NCBI GenBank assembly: GCA_038380435.1
Contig: JAWZYU010000058.1
Span: 2,170,001-2,234,000 of the forward strand
Length of the DNA stretch: 64,000 nt
DNA from: Ryuthela nishihirai
Taxonomy: Eukaryota; Arthropoda; Arachnida; Araneae; Heptathelidae
Reading direction: 5' to 3'
The notes beneath the pieces were generated by a model. That model saw only the letters and a program-made list of their open reading frames with translations. It was not told where the DNA came from and did not search any database. This document shows, piece after piece, positions 22,861 through 33,294 of this stretch (its first letter is position 1; each line of letters begins with the position of its first letter). Position numbers and translations under genes: made by a program.

Positions 22861-23035
22861 TTTTCCCCCTGACGCCAAAGGGTTTTCCAACTCGTGCCAC
22901 CGAGTTGCCACGCCAGTCCCTTTGCTCTGCGACCACTGAGAGCTTCAGACGTGCGATTTCGAGCTCTCGACTTTACCTCAGATTACTGTTTTCGCTGACT
23001 CTTTGGTTCAGTATTGTTCAGCATAGTCTGTAAGG
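22861..23035. repeat. Segment repeated in inverted form at 27536-27715
   Basis: GGTTTTCCCCCTGACGCCAA, GAGCTCTCGACTTTACCTCA and CTCTTTGGTTCAGTATTGTT all recur as reverse complements at 27536-27715. It lies immediately upstream of the transporter-like region. It may be part of a repeat or a 5' exon/promoter region duplicated with it. Confidence 0.82.
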
Positions 23036-23090
23036 GTCTTTAGTCGACGCACTACTGATTTATATTAGCTCTACCAATTCTAATTATTAA

Positions 23091-23113
23091 TTTTTTTTGT
23101 CCTTCTTTTGCAG
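23091..23113 (+). promoter_or_regulatory. Possible splice acceptor upstream of the transporter-like region
   Basis: A pyrimidine-rich tract ending TTCTTTTGCAG lies 21 bp before the start codon. With GTAAGT at 24557 it would define one exon holding the whole coding region between non-coding exons. Consensus match only. Confidence 0.4.
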
Positions 23114-23134
23114 TGACCTGAGCCGCATTCCACC

Positions 23135-24518
23135 ATGTCCGTTCCAGTTGCAGTGATGAAGGGAGTAAAGGAAGAGTGTGCCAACGACACCACAGCCACC
23201 AAGATGGTCCCACCCGATGGAGGATACGGGTGGGCCGTCGCTGGTGGCTGCTTTCTCATAACATTTTTCCTTTCAGGATTCGTCAAGTTCTTCAGTGCTT
23301 TGAAGGTGGCGATCTTCCTGGAGTTTCCTGATACCTCTCCGTCCCAGGTGGCCTGGATCCCGGGGCTGCTAGGAACCCTCTCGCTGGTCTTCTCACCAGT
23401 GACAGGGATCCTCATGTCTACCTTCGGATACAGGACGCTCGTTTGTCTGGGCAGGATTGCTGTGCAGCGCTGGCCTTGACCTCAGCTATCTGGCCATCTC
23501 CAGTTCCTTCCTCATAGGTACCGTTGGAGGCCTCATGGGGGTCGGTGCATCCTTTGCCATCACCACTGGCATAGTGTGCACTGGAAAATACTTCAGGACA
23601 CGGAGGCCAGCAGCGATGGCTGTCGCCCTGTCGGGAGGCTGCTTCGTGGTCATGGTCCTGCCCACTGCGATCTACGAGCTGCTGGCGGTCGGACTGAACT
23701 ACACCTTCCTCGTGCTGGCTGGCTGCTTCACGCTCATCGCAGTCTGCGGCCTGCTCTTCGTTCAGCCCGAGAGCCACTTCCGCGTGGTGCCCGCCGGCGG
23801 CAGCAACAATGCCGTCGTCGTGACCCCAGTGGAAGCCGGAGAGCCGGCACCCAGATCCTGCGCGAAGGTGGTCGCCAAGAAGCTGTTCCTCCGTTTCCTC
23901 ACGGATATCCTGTTCCTCCTCACGAGCGCTTCCATCTTCGCGATGGGTATGGGCAACCCTCACTTCCTGCACTACATTCCCCAGCACGCCAAGTCGCTGG
24001 GCGTCGAGAACAGCAGTGCCATGCTTCTTCTGGCGTACTCCGCCGCCGGCGACCTGGTCGTACGCCTCTCGTGCGGTCTCCTCGCCAGCCGCTCACCCCT
24101 GCCGAAGACCGCCGAACACATCGCGGCCGTCTCCGTCTCGGGTGCCGCCGTCATTTCACTGCCCTTCTGCAGCGAATACTGGCAGTTTGTCGTCGCCTCC
24201 GTTGCCCCAGGAGTGGGAACCGGTGTGTGGACCATCCTGATCCCCCTCCTGCTTAGCTCGAATCACTGAGTCGACAACATGAATGGCACTTTCATCCTGG
24301 TGAGGCTGTTCCAGGGAGTGGCCAATCTCATCTACCCTCCCGTGACTGGAGTGCTATGGTCCTCCTGGGGTGACTGGGCAGTCCTGCTTTTCATGGGATC
24401 GAAGATGGGCATCGCTGCTGCCTTTGGCATAGCCCTTCACGTGGCTGCCGTCCTGCGTAACCGCAGGCAGGCAGCCAATTCGCTGCCGGATCGCTACTAC
24501 ATCCTCACCTATCTGTGA
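23135..24518 (+). pseudogene. Monocarboxylate transporter-like (SLC16/MCT, MFS) coding region, disrupted
   Basis: A 12-segment major facilitator of the SLC16 family, which carries monocarboxylates or related solutes across membranes. The start ATG sits in a good context (CCACCATG). The MCT signature PDGGYGWAVAGGCF is at residues 27-40, and several hydrophobic segments with Gly/Ala packing follow. A central hydrophilic loop (after FVQPESHFRVV, about residues 205-250) separates the two six-helix halves. The full span corresponds to about 460 aa, normal for the family. Two lesions are visible. A one-base gain near 23450 shifts frame after about residue 103 (CLGRIAVQ versus the expected CLGGLLCSAG). 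An in-frame TGA at 24267-24269 (codon ~378, in NHxVDNMNG) interrupts the second half. The region is uninterrupted by introns and strongly GC-rich. A splice-acceptor-like TTCTTTTGCAG ends at 23113 and a donor-like GTAAGT starts at 24557. It could be a retrocopy, a single-coding-exon gene, or a gene with assembly errors. Confidence 0.85.
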
Positions 24519-24684
24519 GCTCTGTAGCATTCCCGGGCTTGTAATGCCACGAGAGGGTAAGTTCTATTGTTTGCTCTTCCCTTTCAGGAACAGGAAAACC
24601 TTTAAAATGAAAAAAAAATTTAAATAAGTGAAAACCAAAAGAAAATGTAAATAATTTTAAAAAACAAAGAGAAGATACTCCCTT

Positions 24685-25520
24685 GTTGTTGTAAATTGTA
24701 TGTTTCTATTTTTTGATATGTAGTAAACTGTACATTTTGCTGAGAGACAAAGTCTACCAGAGAGACAGACAACTTTTAAACACGCCAGCGTAATGCACTG
24801 CCAGTCCTAAGCCTGGATAAAATGTGAAGGAAAGTTGTGGGTCACACGACTCTGAATAATAATAATAATAATAATAATTATATAAATCACAGGTCCATGA
24901 CACCCATCCCATATAACCCCTTCCCGTACGGGGGAGGGGTGGATGCACCAAGATAAATTTCACAGGGAAATTACACCCAACCAGTATAACCGTTTCCTAT
25001 AAGAGGGTGAAGGCAATGGGTTCAGATTACACCCAAAAATAAAAAATTTAAAGGGGGGGGAGTGAGAATTAACCCATATAATTTCATCCTGTGGTGGTGG
25101 TGGATGTCACAATAGAGAAAAATAATTTGCATCGGCAACGACACCCAACCAATATAACCCTTCCTCTGTGAGGGGTGGGGGTGGTGGCACACCCAAAATA
25201 TTCCCCATGGGAGGGACACGCATCACATGTAACCCTGTCACCTGCAACAGGGAATAGGGACACAAACGAACACACAAAAAAAATCGCACGCACCTAAACC
25301 TAACCCATTTAACCCCTTCCCCTGCAAAGGGGTGGGGGAACACCATAGCAAATTACACAAGGACAGCCTCCGTTGTAAATTGCATGTTTCTATTTTTTGT
25401 TGTGATAAATGGCCAGTTTAGCACAAAAATTGCCAGTTCTACCCTACAGTAAATAGCCAGTTTTACCCTGTCCACGGGCATTGCTGCTGTCTTTGGCAGA
25501 GCCCTACCCATCTTCTCGCT
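24685..25520. repeat. Scrambled fragments duplicated from the transporter 3' region
   Basis: GTAAATTG(T/C)ATGTTTCTATT at about 24692 recurs near 25376. A ~30-bp piece of the transporter's last hydrophobic segment (GGGCATCGCTGCTGCCTTTG at 24407) recurs at 25476 as GGGCATTGCTGCTGTCTTTG and continues into GCAGAGCCCT. The order of the two pieces is swapped relative to the gene. Confidence 0.55.
24855..24879. repeat. AAT microsatellite
   Basis: About eight ATA/AAT triplets in a row (ATAATAATAATAATAATAAT). Confidence 0.85.
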
Positions 25521-25760
25521 CAAAACACAAACCTTCCCCTGTGCATGGGGGGAGGGGGTGAAATACGGAGGAAAAATTTCAGTCGCCAACCCTCCAAAAA
25601 ATTTGACGGGACAGAGACACGAAATCGACGTAACCTTTCCACTAAAGGAAAGGACTGGGGGGAGGCAAATTCACCAAGGAAAAATAATCACATGGCAGTG
25701 ACACCCAACCCATATAATCTCTGCTGTGGAAGCCGAGGAGAGGGGGGGGGGCAAACCGGT
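24885..25760. repeat. Degenerate minisatellite of CACCCAACC(A/C)xTATAACCC units
   Basis: Blocks of the form ACACCCA(A/T)CCCATATAACC followed by CCTTCC...GAGGGGTGG-type G-rich sequence recur at about 24899, 24974, 25140, 25303 and 25699. Spacing is irregular. It follows directly after the transporter-like region. No coding potential; frames here encode low-complexity peptides. Confidence 0.7.
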
Positions 25761-25839
25761 AACCAATGAATCGAATTGGTCACTACCCAGAAGCCATCAA
25801 ACTTTGTTCCTCTGTTTGAAACTAATCAATGCGATGAAG

Positions 25840-26082
25840 GGGGGTTGTTCTACCTCTGAGAGGTACACCATGGGCTAAATGACCAGGTCACATGGACCAC
25901 GAAGGCTCAGAGAAGGTAAGGGGAGAGGACTCACTGGAACCGCTGTTGGGAGACAAATGTTAGCCTCCCATCAAGGCCATCCAGCGTGTTCTTTAACGTG
26001 CACACGGTATGGCTCTCCCTCACAGGGTGCCACGGCTTAACGTCCCATCCGACGGATGGCGGCCTTTCCAAGCCCATCGGTC
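25840..26082 (-). repeat. SINE family B, head missing
   Basis: Tail GTTGTTCTACCTCTGAGAGG, then ACCATGGGCTAAATGACCAG, AGGCCATCCAGCGTGTTCTT and CGACGGATGGCGGCCTTTCC. Ends at CCCATCGGT. Confidence 0.82.
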
Positions 26083-26441
26083 TGTAGGTAGTTGTTTGGG
26101 TGGATGGTTAAGGAACCAATCTAAGCATAGGCGATCGACAGTGACCACATATTCTATGATATTTCAATGGTTTAAGCGGGGGGGGGGAGTATGTTTTGTT
26201 AAAGAAAAATAATATCCTTGGCAGCTCAATAATTTTATATTTTTTTCCCCTACAGTACGCATTTGCGAAGAAATCGTTTCGACCGTTCTCCTTGCAGAAT
26301 TATAAGTGAAATATGCCTGATTTTGGAAAGAGACGTGAATTTTGCATTGGATTTATCTTAGAGAAACTTCCGGGGACCGTTTTTCGAAGCCAACCGATAA
26401 CAATTGAGGAACAACAGTTGCTTTTTCGAATTCCAATTGTT

Positions 26442-26651
26442 AAAAATAATAATAAATACCCCCCTCAAACAGCTGCTTGCCACAGAGGTCTGACAGGAGC
26501 CTGTCAGTTTATATGCCACAGTAGAAGATCTGAGAGGATGGCAGGACCTCAGCAGAAAAACGACACACACATCCATGCCTAAATCCGGGGCTCGAACCCA
26601 GATCCCTTAGATCAGTAGCCAAGCGTGCTAACCACTCGGCCACGGGACGGC
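26442..26651 (-). mobile_element. SINE family A, full length, with target-site duplication
   Basis: Minus-strand copy. The head ends CCGTCCCGTGGCCGAGTGGT in sense, the B-box is GGTTCGAGCCC and the tail is TTATTATT. A perfect 11-bp duplication TTCCAATTGTT lies at 26431-26441 and 26652-26662. Confidence 0.93.
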
Positions 26652-26662
26652 TTCCAATTGTT

Positions 26663-27228
26663 GGGTAGCGAAAAAAATATACAATATGAAAGCGTTCAGA
26701 GAGTACTGTTGCGTAGGGCCGATCGCTGTTACGTCATACATAGGTATTCGAGTTGTCCTTTGTTGTCAGATTTCGATTTTTCCGTGTTAGATTCATTCGT
26801 CATTTTCCGGCCATCAGTGCGATCTGATGTACGTTTCTGAGAGTAAAATGCTTCTTGACCAAGTTGCTGAATGGTCTGGTTAGTTGCTTTCGATAGGGCT
26901 GAGACATATCTTTAGTGCTTCGGTCAATCTTTAGGTGTAAAAAAATAATATTCCACGTGGGGAGGATTCCAACCGTCGACATGAAGTCCTTCACCGTGGG
27001 CAATAATTTTTTTTGATCACATAAGCATTCTGTGAATTCTATAGGTACAGTGGTGTGTGCATTTGTTTACCACGTTGTTGTAATGATCTCTCTGGTGATT
27101 TTTGCAGTAGGCAAAAACGCAGTCGTGATTGGCAATAAAAAACCAAACGTTTAATTTGTGACCAAATTATTTTTATGAGTAGTAATCGAAAAATTATTGA
27201 ATATTTGAACTATGAAATCGTGCTACCA
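26663..27228. other. Unassigned DNA
   Basis: No gene recognised. GAGGATTCCAACCG near 26964 resembles a tRNA T-arm on the minus strand, but no A-box partner was found. Confidence 0.4.
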
Positions 27229-27343
27229 TCTGTCTCCCAACAGCTGTTCCAGCGGGTCCCCCAACTTTCGGGACCATGTAACCTGGCCATTTAGCCCATT
27301 GTGTGCAAAAAAGTGCCGCTCAGAGGTAAAACAACACAATTTT
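27229..27343 (+). repeat. SINE family B, 5' truncated
   Basis: Core and tail only: CATCTGTCTCCCAACAGCTG, ATGTAACCTGGCCATTTAGC, AGTGCCGCTCAGAGGTAAAA. Confidence 0.82.
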
Positions 27344-27535
27344 CCTTCCAACGAGAAACAGAACCAGTTTTACACCTTTATACCTCTCTAAAATCATCCG
27401 GAAAAATAAAGGAAGTGTGGTGAGTAGCCGTTAGTTTTTTATGCAGTGAAAAATTATTCCGACAGAATTACCTTACTCTATATACCAATAAATCGGAAAA
27501 CTTCACAATACGATCTCCACTGTAATATATTTATA

Positions 27536-27860
27536 TTACAGACTATGCTGGACAATACTGAACCAAAGAGTCAGCGAAAAAAGTACTCTGAGGTAAAGTC
27601 GAGAGCTCGAACACGCACGTCTGTAGCTCTTAGTGGTCGCAGAGCAAAGGGACGGGCGTGGCTCCACGGTGGCACGAGTTGGAAAACCCGTTGGCGTCAG
27701 GGGGAAAACCCAGGGGTTTACCTGCTACCGGTCGTACAAGGTTCGGGTTTCGCGCTGCCATCTATATGCAAGCATTTATTTTTTTCGTTTGCTCCACCGA
27801 GTGCTATAGGTGTATGTGTATATTTTGTTTTATTTTTTCAGCGTGACGTCACCTGCAAAC
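27536..27860. repeat. Composite repeat shared in inverted form with 22861-23035 and 28511-28728
   Basis: The first half (27536-27715) is the reverse complement of 22861-23035. The second half (about 27685-27860: CCAGGGGTTTACCTGCTACC, TTTGCTCCACCGAGTGCTAT, GTGACGTCACCTGCAAACG) is the reverse complement of 28511-28728. The palindrome TGACGTCA is conserved in both copies of the second half. A 178-codon open frame across it (27446-27982) looks like a chance frame. Confidence 0.8.
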
Positions 27861-28510
27861 GTGTACTGATACACGTTTACCGATATTCAGGAAAGCTTTT
27901 CCATTACAAGCATACCATGCCAAAAAGTAAAGTTAACTGCACCCAAGCAGTTAGAAAATACTCTAGCAATGAAAGAATTTAATAAGAAGTAAATTATCCG
28001 TTTCATTAAGGCTATAAATGCTGAGATATTTAATTTAAATAAACGACATTTTTTCTGCATTATTCGTTAAGGCAAAAAACATTTATTTGGATCCTTTTCA
28101 GCGTTTATGCGAGAAAAAACAATTTCTACAGCAAAATCAATCCCAATTTAGATCTAAAATAACATTTGATAAACTCTTCTAAAGTTCCATGCGTTACCAG
28201 ACGGAAATTTTGCTATCTGGAAACTTCAGGAAAGAAGTCTGTTATGAACCTTTCAAAGATCGTAACGAAATCGAATTGTCAACACGTGACAAGTTTGATG
28301 AAGGGCTTATCTTATTGCTAACATCTGAGATTGAAATGTTTTACACACATTTCATAGTCGGTGTTTATTTTTTTATTAGCAAAATTACTTTAAAATTTCC
28401 TGTCATTATCGTATAAACTTCACTAAGTTTTTGTTGTATACTCTACTGAGTAAACCTTGCAATCAAGACGAACGTGATTCTTGACCCATATTCTTCTCAC
28501 ATATATAGCA
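27861..28510. other. Unassigned AT-rich DNA
   Basis: The frame at 28189-28416 has no recognisable motif. Confidence 0.4.
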
Positions 28511-28728
28511 CCGTCCCGTTTGCAGGTGACGTCACGATGAAAAAATAAAATAAAAAAAAATACACATACAAATATAGCACTCGGTGGAGCAAGCGAAAAA
28601 AATAAATGGGGATAGTTCAAGAAAAATTAGTTCCCATGGTTGCACATAGATGACAGCGCGAAACCCGACCATTGTACGACCGGTAACAGGTAAACCCCTG
28701 GGTTTTCCCCCTGACGCCAACAGGTTTT
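28511..28728. repeat. Inverted copy of the 27685-27860 segment
   Basis: Carries GCAGGTGACGTCACGATG, AGCACTCGGTGGAGCAAGCG and GGTAAACCCCTGGGTTTTCC in reverse-complement order to 27685-27860. It ends exactly where the right inverted-repeat arm begins. Confidence 0.82.
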
Positions 28729-29063
28729 ACTGCTGTCCTCACGACTGGCCTTCGAGATGCCCATGTTCAGACAGCACTTGTCTGATCCGTCCATCACTAA
28801 AAATTGGAAATTCCTTTTTCTACAACTCCCAGATTCCGATGGAAGGTTCGGTACTTTTTCTACGGCACCTACAGAAAATATTAAAGGAAAAGAAAAATCA
28901 CCAATAACTAGAAACATGAGATTATTTAATCACAACTATATTACTGCTTTGAAGTTTACGAATGGTAACCGTTTATCGGAATTGCGTGGCTCCCATAAGA
29001 GCCGTTTATGAAGTGGAGTTATTCCATTTGCCGATCTTCTGATTAGGTGCATATTCTAGGCAG

Positions 29064-29300
29064 TCAGTCGCTTCTTGAAGTGCTCCATGTTTCAAGTAAT
29101 TGCTGAGTTAGTGGAGGAGACGGATTTGAAATAACTGGGAGAACAAACAATTCTTCGTGCTCCCTCATCCACTGCTGTAAAACCTCTTCTCTCTCTGCAG
29201 CAGGAGGCAGTGCTCCAGCAATCTCTCTAGGCGACATTTCTGGTGGCTGAGAATCACCAACAGGTTCAATCGGCATAGCGGAGCAACGTCTGAGGCGCAT
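29064..29300 (-). CDS. Unrecognised 78-aa open frame in the inverted-repeat arm (right copy)
   Basis: Same 78 residues as the frame at 19123-19359 except Arg2 and Arg37. Stop position and flanks are conserved. No domain recognised. Kept because it stays open in both copies, though the copies may be too young for that to mean much. Confidence 0.3.
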   Translation of the reverse strand: MRLRRCSAMPIEPVGDSQPPEMSPREIAGALPPAAEREEVLQQWMREHEELFVLPVISNPSPPLTQQLLETWSTSRSD

Positions 29301-30169
29301 GTTGACTCCTCAGCGACAGACAATCTATTATGATGCACGTTCTGGCCGAGCTTTAGATCAGCCTTCTAAGATACAAGTCTTGATCTTTCAAGATCATTCC
29401 CTATTGGCCGATTAGGCTATGACTAATACTATTTAACTATCCGGAAGACACTTAGTTACGAAGACAGCTTTGATTGGTTGAAGAAGTAGACTCTACTAGT
29501 TGCCTCCAAAAGATTAACCTTTGGAGGCTTTGCCGGATTAAATATATGTGTGCTGTCTCTGGACTGCCCTTAGGGCTATAGGTTCTTAGCGTTATTGCCT
29601 TTCGGTTTATTGCTCTGTTATCACGTGGGGGTGGGGGTAGCGAGAGATGATCAGGAACGAAGAGAGAAAGGATGGATTTGTTGAAATAATATACCATCAT
29701 TGCTTATTCCACACAGAAATGGTACGTTCTTTTACTTTTTCTTTCAGGATTCAGTGTTCTTATAGAGCTCTGCCAAAGATTTGAAAAAGTGTGACTATGT
29801 TCTATATTTAAAACTGAAATATTTTCCACAAATTTACATGATTCTTTTTGTTTCTTTTTTTTTATCAAAAACAATTAAAAATTGTATAAAAGAAATCATC
29901 AACTGGAATTTTACTTTTCAGACATATAATTTTTGCACAAATTTATAATCTCTTCCAGCAGGAAGTATATCCATAGTGTTAAAAATCGGGTATAGTGCTT
30001 ACATATGAAAAATGGAAGTTGCACACAATAGACTTTCCCAGTTTAACTGTTGACCTGTATGTTATTACATTGGTTTCCCTCTAACTGTTTCTCTTCCCAT
30101 AGAGAAATTAAACTCTTTCTTTTTGCTCATACAAACACGAACGAAATAACAGAGTACGCATATTCGTTA

Positions 30170-30463
30170 TCTCCTCAAAATTCCCCGCCCTGCCCACAGT
30201 CAGTAGGGAACACCGATGCTTGGAAAGGCCGCCATCCGTCGGATGGGACGTTAAGCCTTGACCCCGTGTACAGGAGAGCCATACACTGTGCACGTTAAAG
30301 AACACGCTGGATGGCCTTGACGGGAGGCTACGAGGTGTCCCCCAACAGCTGTTCCATTGTGTCCCCTCCCCCAACCTTCTCTGAGCCATCTGGGTCAATG
30401 TGACCTGGCCATTTAACCAATGGTGTGCAAAAAAGTGCCGCTCAGAGGTAAAACAACCCAAAG
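30170..30463 (+). repeat. SINE family B, head missing (right arm)
   Basis: Plus-strand counterpart of the copy at 17873-18165. Includes GCCATCCGTCGGATGGGACG, GGATGGCCTTGACGGGAGGC and CTCAGAGGTAAAACAACCC. Confidence 0.85.
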
Positions 30464-30949
30464 TACGCATATTCTGAATTGTCTAATTTCGAATTTCCAT
30501 CCTTAAAAAATGCAGAACGAAATGGAAAATCCTTTAGGTGTGTAAACTAGTTTCCCATATTCACCAGAAGCAATATTGTGATTTAATATGTATCTGTAGG
30601 TCGAAACATTGAATTCCTGAAATTATATATTTAGCATAAGAAATATTTGCTGGGGTTAGGTAGGATTTCTGGACCAACGTAGTTTTGGGTTTCATTCATA
30701 TAGACGCTGTTAAGTAGTAATATCTTGGGTGTCCCATGTCCTGTGAGATTTCGGATTCAGTTGCTCGGGTTCAGTGGTTTTTTCCCAGTTTAGGGCTTTG
30801 GAGATCACCGTGTAGAGGGCGGGGGGTGGAGTGTTACTGTATCAAACATCCTGTTTTGGAACTTCACATAAAAAATTATTCTTTACCTGTACCTTCTTTA
30901 CCCTCTCGTTTCAGGCAATATTTGGTGCCTAGAGTACTTCAAATCACTT

Positions 30950-30991
30950 CTAATTTACTCCTAAAAACGACAGCTTTTAGGAGTAAATTAG
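30950..30991. repeat. Perfect 17-bp inverted repeat, copy A only
   Basis: CTAATTTACTCCTAAAA (30950-30966) and its exact reverse complement (30975-30991) flank 8 nt. Copy B has only the left arm, diverged, so the hairpin formed after duplication or was lost in B. Confidence 0.8.
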
Positions 30992-30999
30992 TTGTGACA

Positions 31000-32600
31000 T
31001 TTGTTGTGAATTATTGTTTCTTGCCCCTGCGGAGCAACGCACTCGTCACGCGATCCGCCTCTTCAATATTCCACTCGCATTCAATATTCCACTGCGTACC
31101 CCTTACTTCCTTAACTTAACTTCCTTAACTTCCTTCCTTCCTTTACTTTCAAACACGCACCATCCATATTCACGCCAACAACCCATCCAAATCACAAATC
31201 ACGTAAATATTCACAACACCTTGAAAAATAACAAAAAGTTGCCAACATATTACTACGTAATAAATTAAAAAACATCTCCAATTCTTTACAATACATTTTA
31301 AACTACACTACTGTACACTATTCATCACACAAAATCATATTAACTCGAACATTTACACCAAATACACCTCAACACTAGAAATATCAAATACTCTATATGT
31401 ACACACAAGATACCTACACGAAAAACTAGATAAAAAAAGTATAACCTCATACTTAAAAAAAAAAACAATCCTGCTATTCTTAAATAGTTTTTCTCCAAAC
31501 CTCAATTAGAAATTTAAAAAACACAGCTCAAAAGAAAACTGGATAAATTACATAGATTGAATTATTTTTAAACCTCTTAACAGCAAAGGAAATTAAAATA
31601 ATAATCAACAATAAACTATATTTAAGTGAGCTACATAACTCAGAACTTACGATAATTTCCGCTTCCTTTCTGCGAAACTGTCACTTTACATTATCAGATT
31701 TAAACATTATTCCAACATGGAAATTTTTTCTCACCAAATATCTAGACTTGATTAATAATTTCACCGTCTAATACAGAAAATAATTCACATCAGATCTACA
31801 TATCATGGAATTCAAATCTTATAAGAAATCTTTCTCATATCAACTGCATCTTAGACTTAAAGCATGTTCATATTTTCAATAATACTACACCTACATTGCT
31901 ACTTTGACGAAACAATGTCATGTACTTCCGCTTATCGTAATAAGCTTTATGCGACATAATTGTTGGAAATTCTCGTATTTCCGGCGACGCGAAGAACAAT
32001 AAGAAGAGGTTGCGGAGTATAAAAAATAGATTTGGTATTTTCAGACGTATACCTGATTTGAAATCCATATATTGCGATAACAGACGTTATATAGCGAATG
32101 CTTAGTCACAGTGAGGTAATTATCAGAGTTTAGAATTCAAATAGGAAACGGGAATAAACGTGTGAAGATCGCGCAAGGGGGGGGGATTAAATTTTAATGA
32201 AGCAAAGAGTGGATATCACTTTTACCGAAGGCGGAAGTTTATAAAAAAAACCGTGAAGACGTATTTATGAAAAGGCAGTAGGTTAAGTCAACGATTTAGC
32301 ATTCAAATTATGAGATATATTATAAAATGTTTTCAACAGGATTCTGAATAGGAAGTAATTGATTATGAAATAATACAAACTCTGAAGATTGGATATTACA
32401 CTATGACTTTTAAAATTATTTTTTATTTTTAAATTATTCATTGTAAATAATTTATTTTGAAATTTTGAGAGGTTTCATAATTAATAGGTTAAATCCGGTC
32501 TTAGGGTATTAATTCAACGTTAAATGATAATGGGCGGTCCTTCTCGAGGTTTTCCGAAATGCAATTAAAATTCGAGTTTTGAATTTCGAAAAAAGCTGAG
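31000..32600. other. Non-coding part of duplication copy A
   Basis: AT-rich, matched by 56850-58330. Open frames here (30736-31119, 31014-31268, 31868-32068) are not preserved with coding character in copy B. No gene recognised. Confidence 0.5.
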
Positions 32601-32601
32601 A

Positions 32602-32830
32602 GTTGGGTTGTTTCACCTCTGAGCGGCACTTTCTTGCACACCATCGGTTAAATAGTTAGGTCACAAGGACCTAGAAGACCCAGATACCGTTCGCGGAGGG
32701 GACCCAATGGAACAGCCATTGGGATATATAAGGTAGCCTCCCGTCAAGGCCATCCAGCGTGTTCTTCAAAGTGCGTAGGGTACGGCTCACCACTTAATGT
32801 TCCATCCCAAGGACGGCGGTCTTTCCAAAA
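32602..32830 (-). repeat. SINE family B, old copy (duplication A)
   Basis: Tail GGTTGTTTCACCTCTGAGCG and core GGAACAGCCATTGGGATATA, CATCCAGCGTGTTCTTCAAA. The matching copy at 58335-58560 shows the insertion predates the duplication. Confidence 0.82.
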
Positions 32831-33294
32831 CTAACAGCAAAAGCCAGTAATTTACCAAGAACAGAAAGAAATATTTCATTCAAAGTCTAACCGTTAGTTG
32901 GTGTTCCATAAGTTTCTAATACATGGTAAACTTAGAATTCTTTTTGAAGATTTGGGAAAGTTAAAGAACTTACTACTGGTAATTTATTAAACATTAATAT
33001 TTGGTAATATTTTCTAGTTCTAATAAAGTCTGATCTATTAATTATTTTCTTAGACATGTTGCCTCAGTTGGAAGTTTTTTTAATTCGCTTTAAAATGAAA
33101 TGGTTTATAAGCAGGTGTTCCTTAATTAAGTTTATAAATTCTGCTTAGAAATAAATTTTTGAATAAAATAAATTTCATATAAAAGGAAAAACGTGATTTT
33201 TTTATGGCGAGGTGAGTGATAACGTATTCATTGGTTATCTCGAATTCAATTTTAATGATTTTATTTGTGACTAAAACGAAAACGTTCATTAATA

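Larger units (their letters stand above)
28729..30807. repeat. Right arm of the ~2.1-kb inverted repeat
   Basis: Reverse complement of 17555-19690. It ends within one base of the start of segmental duplication copy A. It contains the second copy of the 78-aa frame and of the truncated SINE B. Confidence 0.9.

Noticed and set aside
23418..24256. Long open frames antisense to and shifted within the transporter-like region (for example 23418-23987 minus, 23576-24256 plus)
   Set aside because: GC-rich coding DNA leaves other frames open. The MCT motifs lie only in the chosen frames.
26960..27000. tRNA T-arm-like GGATTCCAACCG
   Set aside because: No A-box at the right distance and no match to the SINE heads here.
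27446..27982. 178-codon frame possibly encoding a protein
   Set aside because: It crosses the junction of two repeated segments, has no domain, and the inverted copies do not keep it open.
30736..31268. Protein-coding gene at the start of duplication copy A
   Set aside because: The matching part of copy B is diverged with indels and no shared frame, and composition is AT-rich and low-complexity.
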